Shown piece by piece: positions 7,823 through 17,735 of a stretch of DNA of 64,000 nt. The notes below the pieces were generated by a model. That model saw only the letters and a list, made by a program, of their open reading frames with translations. It did no database searches and was not told the origin of the DNA. Made by a program: the position numbers and the translations under genes. Position 1 is the stretch's first letter, and the number at the start of each line of letters is the position of its first letter. The stretch spans positions 1 to 64,000 of the forward strand of contig NZ_JARXVG010000006.1 of assembly GCF_029892485.1 (NCBI RefSeq), in the 5' to 3' direction. The DNA is from Variovorax boronicumulans. GTDB lineage: Bacteria > Pseudomonadota > Gammaproteobacteria > Burkholderiales > Burkholderiaceae_C.

Positions 7823-9724
7823 GTGAGACCGGCAGTGGTTGTCGCTCCAAGGTCCAACACGAACGCCGCCCGCCAGTCGGGGCAGGCGATCGTGTACCTG
7901 GTCGCGATGCTGCCGGTCATCTTTCTCAGCGTGCTCGTGGTCTACAACACAGCCCAGTCGACACGCGAGAAGATCCGGCTCCAGAACACCGCGGACGCGA
8001 CCACCTACAGCGCCGGCGTCCTCACGGCGAGGACGCTCAACTACCTGTCCTATACCAACCGGGCGATGGCGGGCAACGAGGCGGGCATCGCCACGCTTGC
8101 GAGCGTGCAGACCTCCATCGGCGCCTTCGTCACCAGTGCGGCCAATATCCAGGAAGGCCTGGTCGTCGCCAAGGGGCTTCAGGGTGCCAACAACCTGGCG
8201 CGCAGCGCCAGGCCCATCGTAGGCATCGTCTACTACGCGCGCTGGCTGGGGAATGTCGGGCAGGCCTTCCGCCTGCAGCGCAAGGCCGACCGCATTGCCG
8301 ACCTCGTCGAACCCCTGGCCAAGCCGACGCAGTTCGCAGTCGATGCGCTGCGTGTGCTCAACGAAGGCATTTCGCTCAGCCAGACCGCGATGCTCGCGAG
8401 CTCGGTGGCACAGATGCCGCAGCTCATTGCCGAGGTGCTGAAGTCCAACGACCCCGAGGCGTCGCTGCCGGCCAGCGAAACCGAGATCTTCGCCATCAAG
8501 TTCGTGGCCGACCTTGGCACTTATCTCGATTCCTACCATCAGTCCGGAAACGGGCCTTTCAACGAAGACGAATACAACGAGGTGATGCGCTTCGCGCACT
8601 CCGCGCAGGCCCTGCGCGACGACTGGACCAAGAAGCGCCGCTTCCTGCCCGACTGGGCCAGCTGGATCGGCGCCAGCCTCGCGGGCCCGTTGCAGGGCAT
8701 CACGAAGGAGATGCAGAACGTGCCGCCCGGCTTCAGCAGCATCACCGGCCTGATCCTGAACGATCTCGTCGAGTGGAAGGGCGGCACGGAACTGGTTGCC
8801 ACCGACGGCCCGGCCGGTGGCGAGATGGGCCGCATCCGCTGGCAATCGGCCGATTCCATCGAGATCAAGCTGCCGCTGGGTGTGCTCTATACCGACATCA
8901 TCGGCGGCCTGGGCGACATCGCGCGGGGGCGCTTCGGCCTTGGCGCGGGCGCCGCGGCAGCGGGCGGGCCGCACTACATGAGCAGCTGGGAGGGGCAGCG
9001 CCTGACGCTGCGCAGCTATTTCCGCGAAGCGCGCGACTACGGTGGCCTCAACAGCAAGACCAACGATATCGCCCGGATCGAGCGCGGCTCCTTCCGCTAT
9101 GCGGCGGACGACAGCAACGGCGGCCTGCTTCCCGCCACATGGCCGGTGCTGGTGTTCAACGCGAAGATGCACTACGGGCCGCGCACCGCGATCGGCAGCA
9201 AGCTCACGCAGGACTGGACGCTGCCGCGCTACGTGGACGTCAAGGAGCATCCGCCGATGGTGGCGCACGAGGCCGACAACTGGCTCGCGCAAAACGGCTT
9301 CAAGGGCAGCAATCCGCTCAAGTGGGGCAAGAACACCGACAAGGGGCCTGCGCTCACGCTGGTTGTGCAAAAGGGCGGCGACAAGGTGCGCACCGGCGAA
9401 GTCGCCGGCTTCGGCAATCCGAATGCGGACGGCCGTGTCGGCCTCCGCGACAACTTTGCCGGCCGGCAGATCAAGGCGGTGTCGACGGCGCAGGTGTACT
9501 TCCGCCGTCCGCAGGACCGTTGGGCGCGGCGCGACTTCTCGACGGACGATCCGCCGACCATCGGCAAATACAACGTCGGCTTCGCAGGCGGCTACATCGA
9601 GCATCGCAGCCTGTTCAGCCCCTACTGGCACGTGCACAACGTCGAGCCCTCGCTGTGGGCCCGTGCCGTCGCCGTGGGCGGAGCCGTTTTCGGCGCTTCG
9701 GCCGACGAAGACGGCGCCAATTGA
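7823..9724 (+). CDS. TadG-like Flp pilus assembly protein
   Basis: A 633-residue protein starting with GTG at 7823. The N-terminus has one membrane helix in the TadE/TadG pattern (GQAIVYLVAMLPVIFLSVLV) followed by RLQNTADATTYSAGVLTAR, which is the conserved QNxADAAA-type segment of the TadG-like N-terminal domain. The long remainder is probably periplasmic and contains no recognised von Willebrand A domain. It lies within the Tad operon between flp and a second TadE-like gene. The role is inferred as an assembly or minor pilin-like component. Confidence 0.82.
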   Translation: MRPAVVVAPRSNTNAARQSGQAIVYLVAMLPVIFLSVLVVYNTAQSTREKIRLQNTADATTYSAGVLTARTLNYLSYTNRAMAGNEAGIATLASVQTSIGAFVTSAANIQEGLVVAKGLQGANNLARSARPIVGIVYYARWLGNVGQAFRLQRKADRIADLVEPLAKPTQFAVDALRVLNEGISLSQTAMLASSVAQMPQLIAEVLKSNDPEASLPASETEIFAIKFVADLGTYLDSYHQSGNGPFNEDEYNEVMRFAHSAQALRDDWTKKRRFLPDWASWIGASLAGPLQGITKEMQNVPPGFSSITGLILNDLVEWKGGTELVATDGPAGGEMGRIRWQSADSIEIKLPLGVLYTDIIGGLGDIARGRFGLGAGAAAAGGPHYMSSWEGQRLTLRSYFREARDYGGLNSKTNDIARIERGSFRYAADDSNGGLLPATWPVLVFNAKMHYGPRTAIGSKLTQDWTLPRYVDVKEHPPMVAHEADNWLAQNGFKGSNPLKWGKNTDKGPALTLVVQKGGDKVRTGEVAGFGNPNADGRVGLRDNFAGRQIKAVSTAQVYFRRPQDRWARRDFSTDDPPTIGKYNVGFAGGYIEHRSLFSPYWHVHNVEPSLWARAVAVGGAVFGASADEDGAN

Positions 9725-9741
9725 GGCCGGGAGCACGCAGC

Positions 9742-10728
9742 TTGAAAAACAACCCGCTCTCGCGCGTGCGCTGCGCAATGCCCCGTATCCATGGCCATTC
9801 GATGACGGAGACGCTGCTCGCGGCGAGCTTTGCGGCCCTCACGTTCGCAGCGATTCCCGCCATAGCCGACTACGGCATCAAGGGCATGCAGACGGCGTCG
9901 GCCGCGAAGCTGCTCGCCTGGCAGCGCACCGTGTGGATGCCCGGCACGGACGCCATCAGCGCGGAGGAGGCCAAGGGTGCCTCCGGCGCCATCAAGAAGT
10001 CCGACGACGAAGTCACGCGCGACCTGCGGCGCCACATCTTCCGCGACCGCACGGCGCCCGGCATCTCGATCCATGCCCCCGAGATCGCGGAGTTCGAGCC
10101 GGCGCTCCCGCCCATCGACCCGAACACCGTGAGCGTGACCGCTTCGACCACGGCGGCCCCGCTGCCTTCGCTGATGAACGCCAGCGACATGCTGTGGGAC
10201 CAGATCCGCACGGTGCAGGACAAGCTCGGGGGCAACGTGCTGACGGGGTCGCTCAGCAAGTTCGCCTTCGTCACCAGCGGCTACCTGCGCAATGAGGTGA
10301 ATGTCACGCAGGCCAACGCCCAATTCACGCTGGTGCCGCAGATCGCGATCAGCGAGCAGGTGACCATGCTCACCGAGGCATGGAACGCCGGCGGCACCAA
10401 CCGCGAAGACAAGAAGATCCAGGGCCTGATGCCGATGAAGCTGCTCGACAGCATCTACTACCAGCAGTTGCGCACCGGCCTTCACCAGACCGCCTACTCG
10501 ATCAACCAGGTCTATCCCGGCTTCCCCAACTCGAATCTCAATTTCGGTTTCCTGCCGGGCGACCAGACCGAGAAGTCGCCGCTCGACCGCTTCGAGCGGA
10601 TGCCGCCCACGGGCACCGCGGATGGCGAGACCGGCGGCGAGGGAGATGCGGTCGGTGCCAGCACGAAGGACAAGTTCCGGTACTACCGCTCCTTTCCACC
10701 GCCACCCGTGGTGAACACGCTGCCGTGA
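9742..10728 (+). CDS. TadE-like prepilin-type protein
   Basis: A protein of about 328 residues in the Tad operon. The N-terminal segment GHSMTETLLAASFAALTFAA has Gly followed by Glu five residues later and a hydrophobic helix, like a class III prepilin site, so it may be a prepilin-peptidase substrate. The rest has no recognised domain. The start is uncertain: TTG at 9742 has GGGAG upstream, while the ATG at 9778 (316 residues) lacks one. Its stop overlaps the next start (TGATG at 10726-10730). Confidence 0.75.
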   Translation: MKNNPLSRVRCAMPRIHGHSMTETLLAASFAALTFAAIPAIADYGIKGMQTASAAKLLAWQRTVWMPGTDAISAEEAKGASGAIKKSDDEVTRDLRRHIFRDRTAPGISIHAPEIAEFEPALPPIDPNTVSVTASTTAAPLPSLMNASDMLWDQIRTVQDKLGGNVLTGSLSKFAFVTSGYLRNEVNVTQANAQFTLVPQIAISEQVTMLTEAWNAGGTNREDKKIQGLMPMKLLDSIYYQQLRTGLHQTAYSINQVYPGFPNSNLNFGFLPGDQTEKSPLDRFERMPPTGTADGETGGEGDAVGASTKDKFRYYRSFPPPPVVNTLP

Positions 10729-11438
10729 TGCGCTTTCAGTGGCCCCTTCGATGGCTCGTCTGCCTTGCATGGCTCTGCATGGGCGGGCTCGCGGCCGCCG
10801 CGCCGCCGCCTCGCGACTGGCCGGCCATTCCGTCGCCCTCCGGTGCCAGGACCTACTGGATCGCAGAGTACATGGAGCACAACACGGTTCCGATGCAGAT
10901 CCGCGGTTTCGAATCCGGCGAATCGATGCAGGAGATCTCCCGCTACTACGAGAAATGGTTCGCCGACAAGACCGGGTATGGCGTGAGCCATGTGGGTGAG
11001 ACCCGCGTGCTCGGCGCCCGCTTCGGCGTGTACCAGGTGACGGTGCAGCTGCGCGCGGTTCCTTCGGGCACGGCCGGCCGGCTGGTCGCGGCCGTGGTCT
11101 ATGAAGAGGGCGAGAGTGCTGAGCAGCGCGCCGAACGCGTCGGCAAGGGCTTTCCGCGACCGCCCGGCTCGCTGGTGATCTCCGACACCCTCTCCTACGA
11201 CGAGGGCCAGCGCAATCGAACCATCATGGTCACCAACGGCATGAGTGTGGAGACCAATGCGCTGTACCTGCGCGAACAGATGATCCGCCTGGGCTGGTCG
11301 CTGCTGCAGGACCGCACCGTCGAAGGCGGAGAGCGCTCTGCGCTGGTGTTCCGCCGCGGCAGGGAAGAGATGGTCGTGACCATCGCCCGGCGCGACGACA
11401 CCTACCTCGTCGTCGCGAGCCAGACCACCCCCGACTGA
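10728..11438 (+). CDS. Exported Tad-cluster protein of unknown function
   Basis: A 236-residue protein with a clear signal peptide (hydrophobic WLVCLAWLCMGGLAAAA, cleavage near residue 25). The mature part has mixed alpha/beta character and no recognised motif. The start overlaps the stop of the preceding gene, so it is translationally coupled to the Tad genes. In position it could replace a periplasmic component such as RcpB/CpaD, which I do not see elsewhere in the cluster, but there is no sequence evidence for that. Confidence 0.8.
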   Translation: MRFQWPLRWLVCLAWLCMGGLAAAAPPPRDWPAIPSPSGARTYWIAEYMEHNTVPMQIRGFESGESMQEISRYYEKWFADKTGYGVSHVGETRVLGARFGVYQVTVQLRAVPSGTAGRLVAAVVYEEGESAEQRAERVGKGFPRPPGSLVISDTLSYDEGQRNRTIMVTNGMSVETNALYLREQMIRLGWSLLQDRTVEGGERSALVFRRGREEMVVTIARRDDTYLVVASQTTPD

Positions 11439-11448
11439 CACCTTCGCC

Positions 11449-11667
11449 ATGCATCCACGCCATCGCCATCGCCCGCTGCCGCCCCAGGCAAGACCTGCCG
11501 CGCAGCGCGGCCAGGTCATCACCGAATACCTGCTCGTCGCCGGCGTGCTGGCCTTCATGTTGTTCGCCACCTTTCCAGGCGCGGACCGTTCCGTGGTGGA
11601 GCTCCTCATCAAGGCTTACCGCGATGCCTGGTCGAGTTTTTCGTACGCCCTTTCCTTTCCTCTGTAG
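11449..11667 (+). CDS. Second Flp-like small prepilin
   Basis: A 72-residue protein with a basic 20-residue leader rich in His/Arg/Pro, then RG/QVITEYLLVAGVLAFMLFA. Cleavage after Gly would leave Glu +5 and Tyr +6 as in Flp pilins. The mature protein would have about 51 residues, the usual Flp size. It lies apart from the first pilin gene, between the unknown exported protein and cpaB, so it is likely a minor or alternative pilin. Confidence 0.85.
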   Translation: MHPRHRHRPLPPQARPAAQRGQVITEYLLVAGVLAFMLFATFPGADRSVVELLIKAYRDAWSSFSYALSFPL

Positions 11668-11673
11668 CCAGGC

Positions 11674-12642
11674 ATGAAACCATCTCCGGGACTCCTGAAG
11701 TTCAAGCAAAGCCTCAAGCGGCTGTCTCCCCTGATCGGCGCGCTGCTGCTCGGTTTGATGGCCGCGGGCCTGGGCTGGTACTACCTGCGCGCCAGCGAGC
11801 GCGAGATCGCCGCCAGCCTCGAGAAGGATGCCGACAGCCAGCGCCGCGACGTGGTCGTGGCGCGCCAGCCGCTCGGCGAGGGCACGCTGGTGCTGCCGGG
11901 CATGGTGGCCAAGCGCTCGGTGCCCAACGAGTACCTGCACAACGACGCACTCACGCCCGAGACCTTCGCGCAGTTCGCGGGCCGCCAGCTCACCGTGCCG
12001 GTGGCACCGGGCAGGCCGCTGCTCGCGTCGTTCTTCTCGGCACCGCGCAAGGTCTTCGCGCAGGAGATCGAGCAGGGCGTTCGGGCCATCACCATTCCGG
12101 TGGACGAGATCAGTTCCATCTCGGGCATGCTGCGCGCGGGCGACCGTATCGACTTCATGTACGTGGTCGAGAAGTCCGCCGCCAACGATCCGTCGGTGGT
12201 GGTGCCGCTCCTGCAGGACGTGGAGGTGCGCGCCACCGGCCAGATCACCGCGGAGCAGTTCGCCGCGATGCGCAAACGCGCCGATGTCTCCGCCGACACC
12301 GATCCCTACGCGCGGCAGCGCTACGCCACCGTGACCGTTGCGATCCAGCCGCAGGATGCGCAGAAGCTCATCCTGGCGCAGCGGCTCGGAAAGATCATCG
12401 CCACGCTGCGCAATCCCGACGACCGCGCCACCATGACCACCGGTGTCGATGCGGTCGACCTGGACGCCATCGTCAGCGGCTTCCGCCCGCAGCGCGCGGG
12501 ACCGGTCGCGGCCTCGCATGCGGCCGGCGGCTCCGGCGTCGAATACATCGTCGGCGGCACCGGCGGCACCGGCGGCCGGGGCGCGCCCATGGCGCCGGGC
12601 CTGGGCCAGGCCCGTCCGCTGGACGAAGCGTCTCCGCGCTGA
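11674..12642 (+). CDS. cpaB: CpaB/RcpC, periplasmic Flp pilus assembly protein
   Basis: A 322-residue protein with one N-terminal membrane helix (LIGALLLGLMAAGLGWYYL) followed by an SAF-like domain (RRDVVVARQPLGEGTLVLPG) and the CpaB core VRAITIPVDEISSISGMLRAGDRIDF, which closely fits the family. The last 50 residues are Gly/Ala-rich. CpaB proteins associate with the CpaC secretin, encoded 64 bases downstream. It is 6 bases after the small pilin gene, within the operon. Confidence 0.93.
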   Translation: MKPSPGLLKFKQSLKRLSPLIGALLLGLMAAGLGWYYLRASEREIAASLEKDADSQRRDVVVARQPLGEGTLVLPGMVAKRSVPNEYLHNDALTPETFAQFAGRQLTVPVAPGRPLLASFFSAPRKVFAQEIEQGVRAITIPVDEISSISGMLRAGDRIDFMYVVEKSAANDPSVVVPLLQDVEVRATGQITAEQFAAMRKRADVSADTDPYARQRYATVTVAIQPQDAQKLILAQRLGKIIATLRNPDDRATMTTGVDAVDLDAIVSGFRPQRAGPVAASHAAGGSGVEYIVGGTGGTGGRGAPMAPGLGQARPLDEASPR

Positions 12643-12706
12643 TGCACACCCAAGCCACGCTGCCCAGCCACTGGCTGCCCATTTCCTCACCTCTAGAAGA
12701 AGTTCG

Positions 12707-14311
12707 ATGAATCTCGAGCGATATGTTTTGGCAGCCGCGATGCTGTGTCTTGTCCTGGATGCCGCGGCGCAGGATCCGCGTGCGGGACGCGGCGGCGACG
12801 GCGTCGATGCCGGCTCGTTCGTGGGTGCAGGCCGCGGCGCGGCGGTGGCACCGCCGGGCACCGCTTCGGCCTCCGGCGGCACCGAACGGTCGCCGGGCAT
12901 CCGGGCCGCGGCGCCACCGCCGCAAGCCGTGAACGAGGCCGAGCTGCAGCGCATCGCCGCGCGCGCCACCGTGCTGCAGCGGCTGCCCGACACGCTCACG
13001 CTCTACGTGGGGCAGATGGTGCTGGTCAAGATGCCGGGCGTGGCCCGCGTGGCGATCGGCAGCGGCAAGGTGCTGGAGGCGCGCGTGCTCGACGGCGCCA
13101 ACATGCTCATCACCGCGCAGGATGCGGGCGACAGCACGCTGCACGTCTGGGACAAGAACGGCACCGTGCGCAAGCTCAAGGTGCGCGTGAACGTGGTCGA
13201 CCTGGACCGCATCGCCGACGAGTTGCGCGAGATCACGCACGGCATCACGGGCGTGAACATCCGCCGCATCGGCGAGCGCATCATCATGGACGGCAACAGC
13301 CTCGATCCCGCTGCGGTCGAGCGCCTGAACACCGTGGCGCAGCTCTATGCGCCCGCGGTGGTGTCGCTGGCCACGGCCGACCGCATCCGCGTGGACCGCA
13401 TGGTGGACATCCAGGTGCGCATCGTCGAGTTCAGCAAGTCCGCGCTCGATGACCTGGGTGTGCGCTGGCAGAGTTCGGGCGACGGCTTCAACTTCGGGCT
13501 CTTCTCGGACATCGCCTCCAGCGGCAGCTACCGTGTCCTGCCCGACGGTTCCAACTTCAATACTTCCAATACCCCGAACCTGCTGAACCAGAACCGGCGC
13601 ATGCCGCAGGCCTACCTGGGCATCGGCCTGAGCCTGGGCTCGCAGATCAACCTGCTGGTGCAGCGCGGCAATGCGTTCCTGCTCGCATCGCCGAACCTCT
13701 CCACGCGCAGCGGGGGCGAGGCCAAGTTCCTGGCCGGCGGCGAGATCCCGCTGCCCGCATTGAGCACGCAGGGCGCGGGCTCGGTGGAGTTCAAGCCTTA
13801 TGGCGTGCGGCTGAACATCAAGCCCATTGCCGATGGCGAAGGCAACGTGTCGGGCAGCATCCTCACCGAGGTGAGCAGCATCGACCGCAGCGTGGCGGTG
13901 CAGGGCATTCCGGGTTTGCTGATCCGGCGCACCGACACCGAGTTCAACGTGAAGGCCGGCGAGACCATCGTGCTGTCGGGCCTGTTGAGCCGCGAATCCA
14001 CACGCTCCAGCGATGGCCTGCCGGGCCTGCGCAACACACCGGTGATCCGCCGCGCCTTTCGCGCCGACAACGACACCGACAAGGAACAGGAAGTGGTGGT
14101 GTTCATCACGCCGCGCGTGGTCGATGCGGCCTGGAGCCGGCCGCGCATCGAGCGCGCACGCGGGATCGAGCAGGACATCGGCCGCAGCTTCGGCACGCTG
14201 ACCGAGGACAGGTCCGACCCGAGCGCCTCGCGCCCGCCAGCGCCAGCGGCCGATATGGGTGGCATGGGCGGCATTCCCGCCGGCACACCCAGTCAGCCAG
14301 TCGCACCCTGA
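12707..14311 (+). CDS. cpaC: CpaC/RcpA outer-membrane secretin of the Tad system
   Basis: A 534-residue protein with a signal peptide ending near residue 21 (DAAAQ). Residues about 95-170 form the secretin N-terminal pilus domain (LTLYVGQMVLVKMPGVARVAIG). A short BON-like region follows, then the secretin core with landmarks VDIQVRIVEFSKSALDDLGV and FKPYGVRLNIKPIADGEGNV and the final NTPVIRRAFR..EQEVVVFITPR. It forms the outer-membrane channel for the pilus. The ATG at 12707 follows AGAAGAAG; earlier in-frame codons belong to cpaB in another frame. Confidence 0.95.
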   Translation: MNLERYVLAAAMLCLVLDAAAQDPRAGRGGDGVDAGSFVGAGRGAAVAPPGTASASGGTERSPGIRAAAPPPQAVNEAELQRIAARATVLQRLPDTLTLYVGQMVLVKMPGVARVAIGSGKVLEARVLDGANMLITAQDAGDSTLHVWDKNGTVRKLKVRVNVVDLDRIADELREITHGITGVNIRRIGERIIMDGNSLDPAAVERLNTVAQLYAPAVVSLATADRIRVDRMVDIQVRIVEFSKSALDDLGVRWQSSGDGFNFGLFSDIASSGSYRVLPDGSNFNTSNTPNLLNQNRRMPQAYLGIGLSLGSQINLLVQRGNAFLLASPNLSTRSGGEAKFLAGGEIPLPALSTQGAGSVEFKPYGVRLNIKPIADGEGNVSGSILTEVSSIDRSVAVQGIPGLLIRRTDTEFNVKAGETIVLSGLLSRESTRSSDGLPGLRNTPVIRRAFRADNDTDKEQEVVVFITPRVVDAAWSRPRIERARGIEQDIGRSFGTLTEDRSDPSASRPPAPAADMGGMGGIPAGTPSQPVAP

Positions 14312-14321
14312 GGCCGCCGCC

Positions 14322-15965
14322 ATGCACAAGGTCTTCGTCAATTCGCCCCAGCAGGCCGTGCGCGAGGTGGCGCTCGACATCCCCGAGGTGCAGATCGGCA
14401 AGGACGCGTCGAGCCACATCGTGCTGTCGGGCTGGAATGTCGCGAAGCTGCATGCGCAGTTCGTGGTGCACGACGAAGAAGTGTTCGTGCAGGACCACGG
14501 CAGCCTCTTCGGTACCTGGGTGGACGGCAACCGCGTGACGCGCTTCGGCCCGATGAAGGGCGGCGAGGAAATCATCATCGGCGGCCACACGCTGGTGGTA
14601 TCGCTCGACGTGGCGCTGCGGCCTGCCAGTGCCAGCCCGCAGGATGCGGCCGAGGCGGCGCAGCTTGCCGAAACGGCGCTGGCCATCGAAGACCCTCTCT
14701 TGCAATGGCGCCGTTCGCTGCATCGCACGTTGCTGGAGCAGCTGGACAACCGGCGCATCGACACCGCGCAGATGAAGGATGAGGAACTGCGCTCGAACGT
14801 TCGCGCGCTGATCAGCGAGATCATTCGCGACTCGCGCGAGCTTCCGCTCGACATCGATCGCGCGCAGCTGAGCCAGCAGTTGCTGGACGAAGCCATCGGC
14901 CTGGGCCCGCTGGAAGTGCTGCTCAAGGACGAGAGCGTCTCCGAAGTGATGGTCAACCGCTTCGACGAGATCTGGGTCGAGCGCTCGGGGCGCCTGGAGC
15001 GCACCAACGTCGCCTTCACCAGCAACATCGCGGTGCTGGGCGCCATCGAGCGCATCGTGACGCCGCTGGGCCGGCGCATCGACGAGAGTTCGCCGATGGT
15101 GGACGCGCGGCTCAAGGACGGGTCGCGCGTGAACGCCATCATTCCGCCGCTCGCGCTGCGTGGCCCCAGCGTCACGATCCGGAAATTTCCGAAGAATCGC
15201 ATGGGCCACGAAGGCATGATCCGCACCGGCTCCATCACGCCGCAGATGGTGGAGTTCATGCGCATCGCGGTGGAAGAAAAGCTCAACATCATCGTCTCGG
15301 GCGGCACCGGCACCGGCAAGACGACCTTGCTGAACATGGTGTCGAACTTCATCCCGCCCAACGAGCGCATCGTGACCATCGAGGATGCGGCCGAACTCTC
15401 GCTGGGCCAGCCCAACTTGGTGTCGCTGGAATCGCGGCCGGCCAACATCGAAGGCAAGGGCGCCATCGCGATCCGCGACCTGGTGCGCAACTCGCTGCGG
15501 ATGCGGCCCGACCGCATCGTGGTGGGCGAGTGCCGCGGCGGCGAGGCGCTGGACATGCTTCAGGCCATGAACACCGGCCACGACGGCTCGCTGACCACGC
15601 TGCACAGCAACTCGCCGCGCGATGCGATGTCGCGGCTGGAAGTGCTGGTGACCATGGCGGGCATGAACATTCCGGTGGCCGCGATACGCGAGCAGATCGC
15701 CTCGGCGGTGGACCTGATCGTGCAGCTCACGCGCTTTCCTTGCGGCAGCCGCAAGGTCACGCAGATCACCGAGATCACCGGTTTTGCCGACGGCATGATC
15801 CAGATGCAGGACGTCTACCTCTTCCGCAAGACGGGGGTGGACGCCGAGTTCAAGACCGTCGGGCATTTCGCGGCCGCCGGCACAGTGCCCGACTTCTTCG
15901 CGCGGCTGCAGGAGCACGGGCTGAAGCTGGACCTTGAATACCTTTTCGGCACCACCGAGGCATGA
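14322..15965 (+). CDS. cpaF: CpaF/TadA secretion ATPase with N-terminal FHA domain
   Basis: A 547-residue protein. Residues 20-75 look like a forkhead-associated domain (IGKDASSHIVLSGWNV, AKLHAQF, GSLFGTWVDGN). Two usual FHA positions differ: Lys replaces the Arg of the GR motif and AKLH replaces SRxH, so phosphothreonine binding is uncertain. Residues 130-540 are the type II/IV secretion ATPase: Walker A GGTGTGKT (327-334), Walker B RIVVGECRG (398-406) and the His box GHDGSLTTLHSN (419-430). It powers pilus assembly at the inner membrane and overlaps tadB by four bases (ATGA). Confidence 0.96.
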   Translation: MHKVFVNSPQQAVREVALDIPEVQIGKDASSHIVLSGWNVAKLHAQFVVHDEEVFVQDHGSLFGTWVDGNRVTRFGPMKGGEEIIIGGHTLVVSLDVALRPASASPQDAAEAAQLAETALAIEDPLLQWRRSLHRTLLEQLDNRRIDTAQMKDEELRSNVRALISEIIRDSRELPLDIDRAQLSQQLLDEAIGLGPLEVLLKDESVSEVMVNRFDEIWVERSGRLERTNVAFTSNIAVLGAIERIVTPLGRRIDESSPMVDARLKDGSRVNAIIPPLALRGPSVTIRKFPKNRMGHEGMIRTGSITPQMVEFMRIAVEEKLNIIVSGGTGTGKTTLLNMVSNFIPPNERIVTIEDAAELSLGQPNLVSLESRPANIEGKGAIAIRDLVRNSLRMRPDRIVVGECRGGEALDMLQAMNTGHDGSLTTLHSNSPRDAMSRLEVLVTMAGMNIPVAAIREQIASAVDLIVQLTRFPCGSRKVTQITEITGFADGMIQMQDVYLFRKTGVDAEFKTVGHFAAAGTVPDFFARLQEHGLKLDLEYLFGTTEA

Positions 15966-16819
15966 AAGCGGCTCTTCTCATCGCCTCGGTGCTCTGCGGC
16001 ATGGGCTTCATCATGGTGTGCGGCTATCTGCTGATGAAGCGCTCGCCCGAGCTGGTGGGCAAGATGATGTCGAAGCTGCAGGCGAGCGGCCGGCGCACGC
16101 TGAACCTCTCCGAATTCCAGGCCCAGCATGCGGTGGCGTTCGCGTCGGGGCACGCATTTCTTGTGGCGCTGTGCGGTGCGATCGGCTGGCTGATTTCGGG
16201 CAACCCGCTCGGCGGTGTGGCGGCGGCAACGGTGCTCTACCTGTTGCCCGCGCGCTGGTTCGCATGGCAGCGCAAGAAGCGCAGGCAGCAGATCGAATCG
16301 GAGCTGCCGGATGCACTGCTGTTCATTGCGAGCGCGTTGCGCGCGGGCAGCGCACTGTCGGTCGCGGTGCAGGTGCTGGTGCGCGACCAGCAGGGGCCGC
16401 TGGGCCAGGAGTTCGGCCTGGTGCTCAAGGAGCAGCGACTGGGCGTGAGCTTCGACGATGCGATCCAGAAGATGTCGCAGCGCCTGGGCATTCCGGACTT
16501 CGTGCTGGTGGTGGTGGCGCTGCGCGTATCCAAGGAAGTGGGCGGCAATCTCTCGGAGCCGCTGCAGGTGCTGGCTGAGACGCTGCGCCGCAAGGCCATT
16601 CTGGAGGGGCGCATCCAGGCGCTCACCGCGCAGGGCCGCATTCAGGGGCTGGTGATGACGCTGTTTCCGCTGCTGCTGATGGGCGTGCTCTACCTGATGC
16701 AGCCCACCATGGGGTTGCTGTTCTCCACGAAGATCGGCTGGGCCGTGCTGGTGGTGATCGGCGTGATGCTGTTCCTGGGCTACGCGATGATCCGCAAGAT
16801 CGTGGCCATCGACATCTGA
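15962..16819 (+). CDS. tadB: TadB, inner-membrane Flp pilus platform protein
   Basis: A 285-residue type II secretion F-domain protein. Membrane helices are seen at residues 3-25, about 55-90 and two near the C-terminus (LVMTLFPLLLMGVLYLM and WAVLVVIGVMLFLGYAMI). The cytoplasmic F domain carries ELPDALLFIASALRAGSALS, typical of TadB. It starts by ATGA overlap with cpaF and is followed after 7 bases by tadC, the expected partner for the platform under CpaF. Confidence 0.95.
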   Translation: MKAALLIASVLCGMGFIMVCGYLLMKRSPELVGKMMSKLQASGRRTLNLSEFQAQHAVAFASGHAFLVALCGAIGWLISGNPLGGVAAATVLYLLPARWFAWQRKKRRQQIESELPDALLFIASALRAGSALSVAVQVLVRDQQGPLGQEFGLVLKEQRLGVSFDDAIQKMSQRLGIPDFVLVVVALRVSKEVGGNLSEPLQVLAETLRRKAILEGRIQALTAQGRIQGLVMTLFPLLLMGVLYLMQPTMGLLFSTKIGWAVLVVIGVMLFLGYAMIRKIVAIDI

Positions 16820-16826
16820 GGTTCCG

Positions 16827-17714
16827 ATGCGCTCGCTGATCCTCCTGGCCATCATCTTCCTGTGCGCGACCGTGGGCGTGATCCTGCTGCTCTACATGAT
16901 CTCGCTGATCCGCAAGGCCAGGCCTTCGGAGCGCACCCACATGGACCCGCTGCCGCGCATGCTGCGCCTGGTGTGGCCGGTGGTGAACATCCTGCAGTTC
17001 CATGTGTCGGAGATCGCACCGACCTCGATGCTGGTCAAGCGCAAGCGCCAGCTGCAGCTCGCGGGCCTGGAGTTCGTGCTCAAGGCCGAGGAATTCATCG
17101 CAGTGCAGGTGGTTTCGCTGGTGGTCGTGGCCCTGCTGGGGCTTTGGACCGCGGGCCTGCTCAACGCGATGGCGGGCACCAAGGTGTGGGTCACGCTGAT
17201 GTCGTGCGCGATCGGTTGGTACTACCCCGTGCTGTGGATGCGCGACCGGCGCAAGAAGCGCGAAAAGAACATCCTGCGCACGCTGCCGGGCTACCTGGAC
17301 ATGATCACGCTGTGCTGCCAGGCGGGCCTGAGCCTGACGGGCGCGATCGCGCAGGCGGTGCAGAAGGGGCCGGGCGGCGCGCTGGGCCAGGAGTTCGACC
17401 GCATGATGCGCGAGATGCGCACCGGCGTGAGCCGCATGGACGCGCTCAACGCGATGGCCGAGCGCCTCGACAACAAGCACATCAAGAGCCTGGTCTCGAA
17501 CCTCACCCAGGCCGAATCGCTGGGCGCGAGCCTGGCGGACACGCTCTCGGCCATTTCCGACCAGCGCCGCACCGAGCGCTTCCAGCATGCCGAGAAGCTC
17601 GCGATGGAAGCGCCCGTGAAGATGATCGGGCCGCTGGTGATCTTCATCTTTCCGGTGACCTTCATCATCATCTTCTTCCCGCTGGTGATGCAGTTTCTCC
17701 AAACCCAACGCTAA
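16827..17714 (+). CDS. tadC: TadC, inner-membrane Flp pilus platform protein
   Basis: A 295-residue T2SSF-domain protein related to TadB. The motif LPGYLDMITLCCQAGLSLTG marks the F domain, and EAPVKMIGPLVIFIFPVTFI begins the C-terminal membrane hairpin. An N-terminal helix spans residues 3-27. It forms the inner-membrane platform with TadB. It is the last canonical Tad core gene before a DUF192 gene. Confidence 0.95.
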   Translation: MRSLILLAIIFLCATVGVILLLYMISLIRKARPSERTHMDPLPRMLRLVWPVVNILQFHVSEIAPTSMLVKRKRQLQLAGLEFVLKAEEFIAVQVVSLVVVALLGLWTAGLLNAMAGTKVWVTLMSCAIGWYYPVLWMRDRRKKREKNILRTLPGYLDMITLCCQAGLSLTGAIAQAVQKGPGGALGQEFDRMMREMRTGVSRMDALNAMAERLDNKHIKSLVSNLTQAESLGASLADTLSAISDQRRTERFQHAEKLAMEAPVKMIGPLVIFIFPVTFIIIFFPLVMQFLQTQR

Positions 17715-17735
17715 CAAGAAGCTTCTGGCACCACC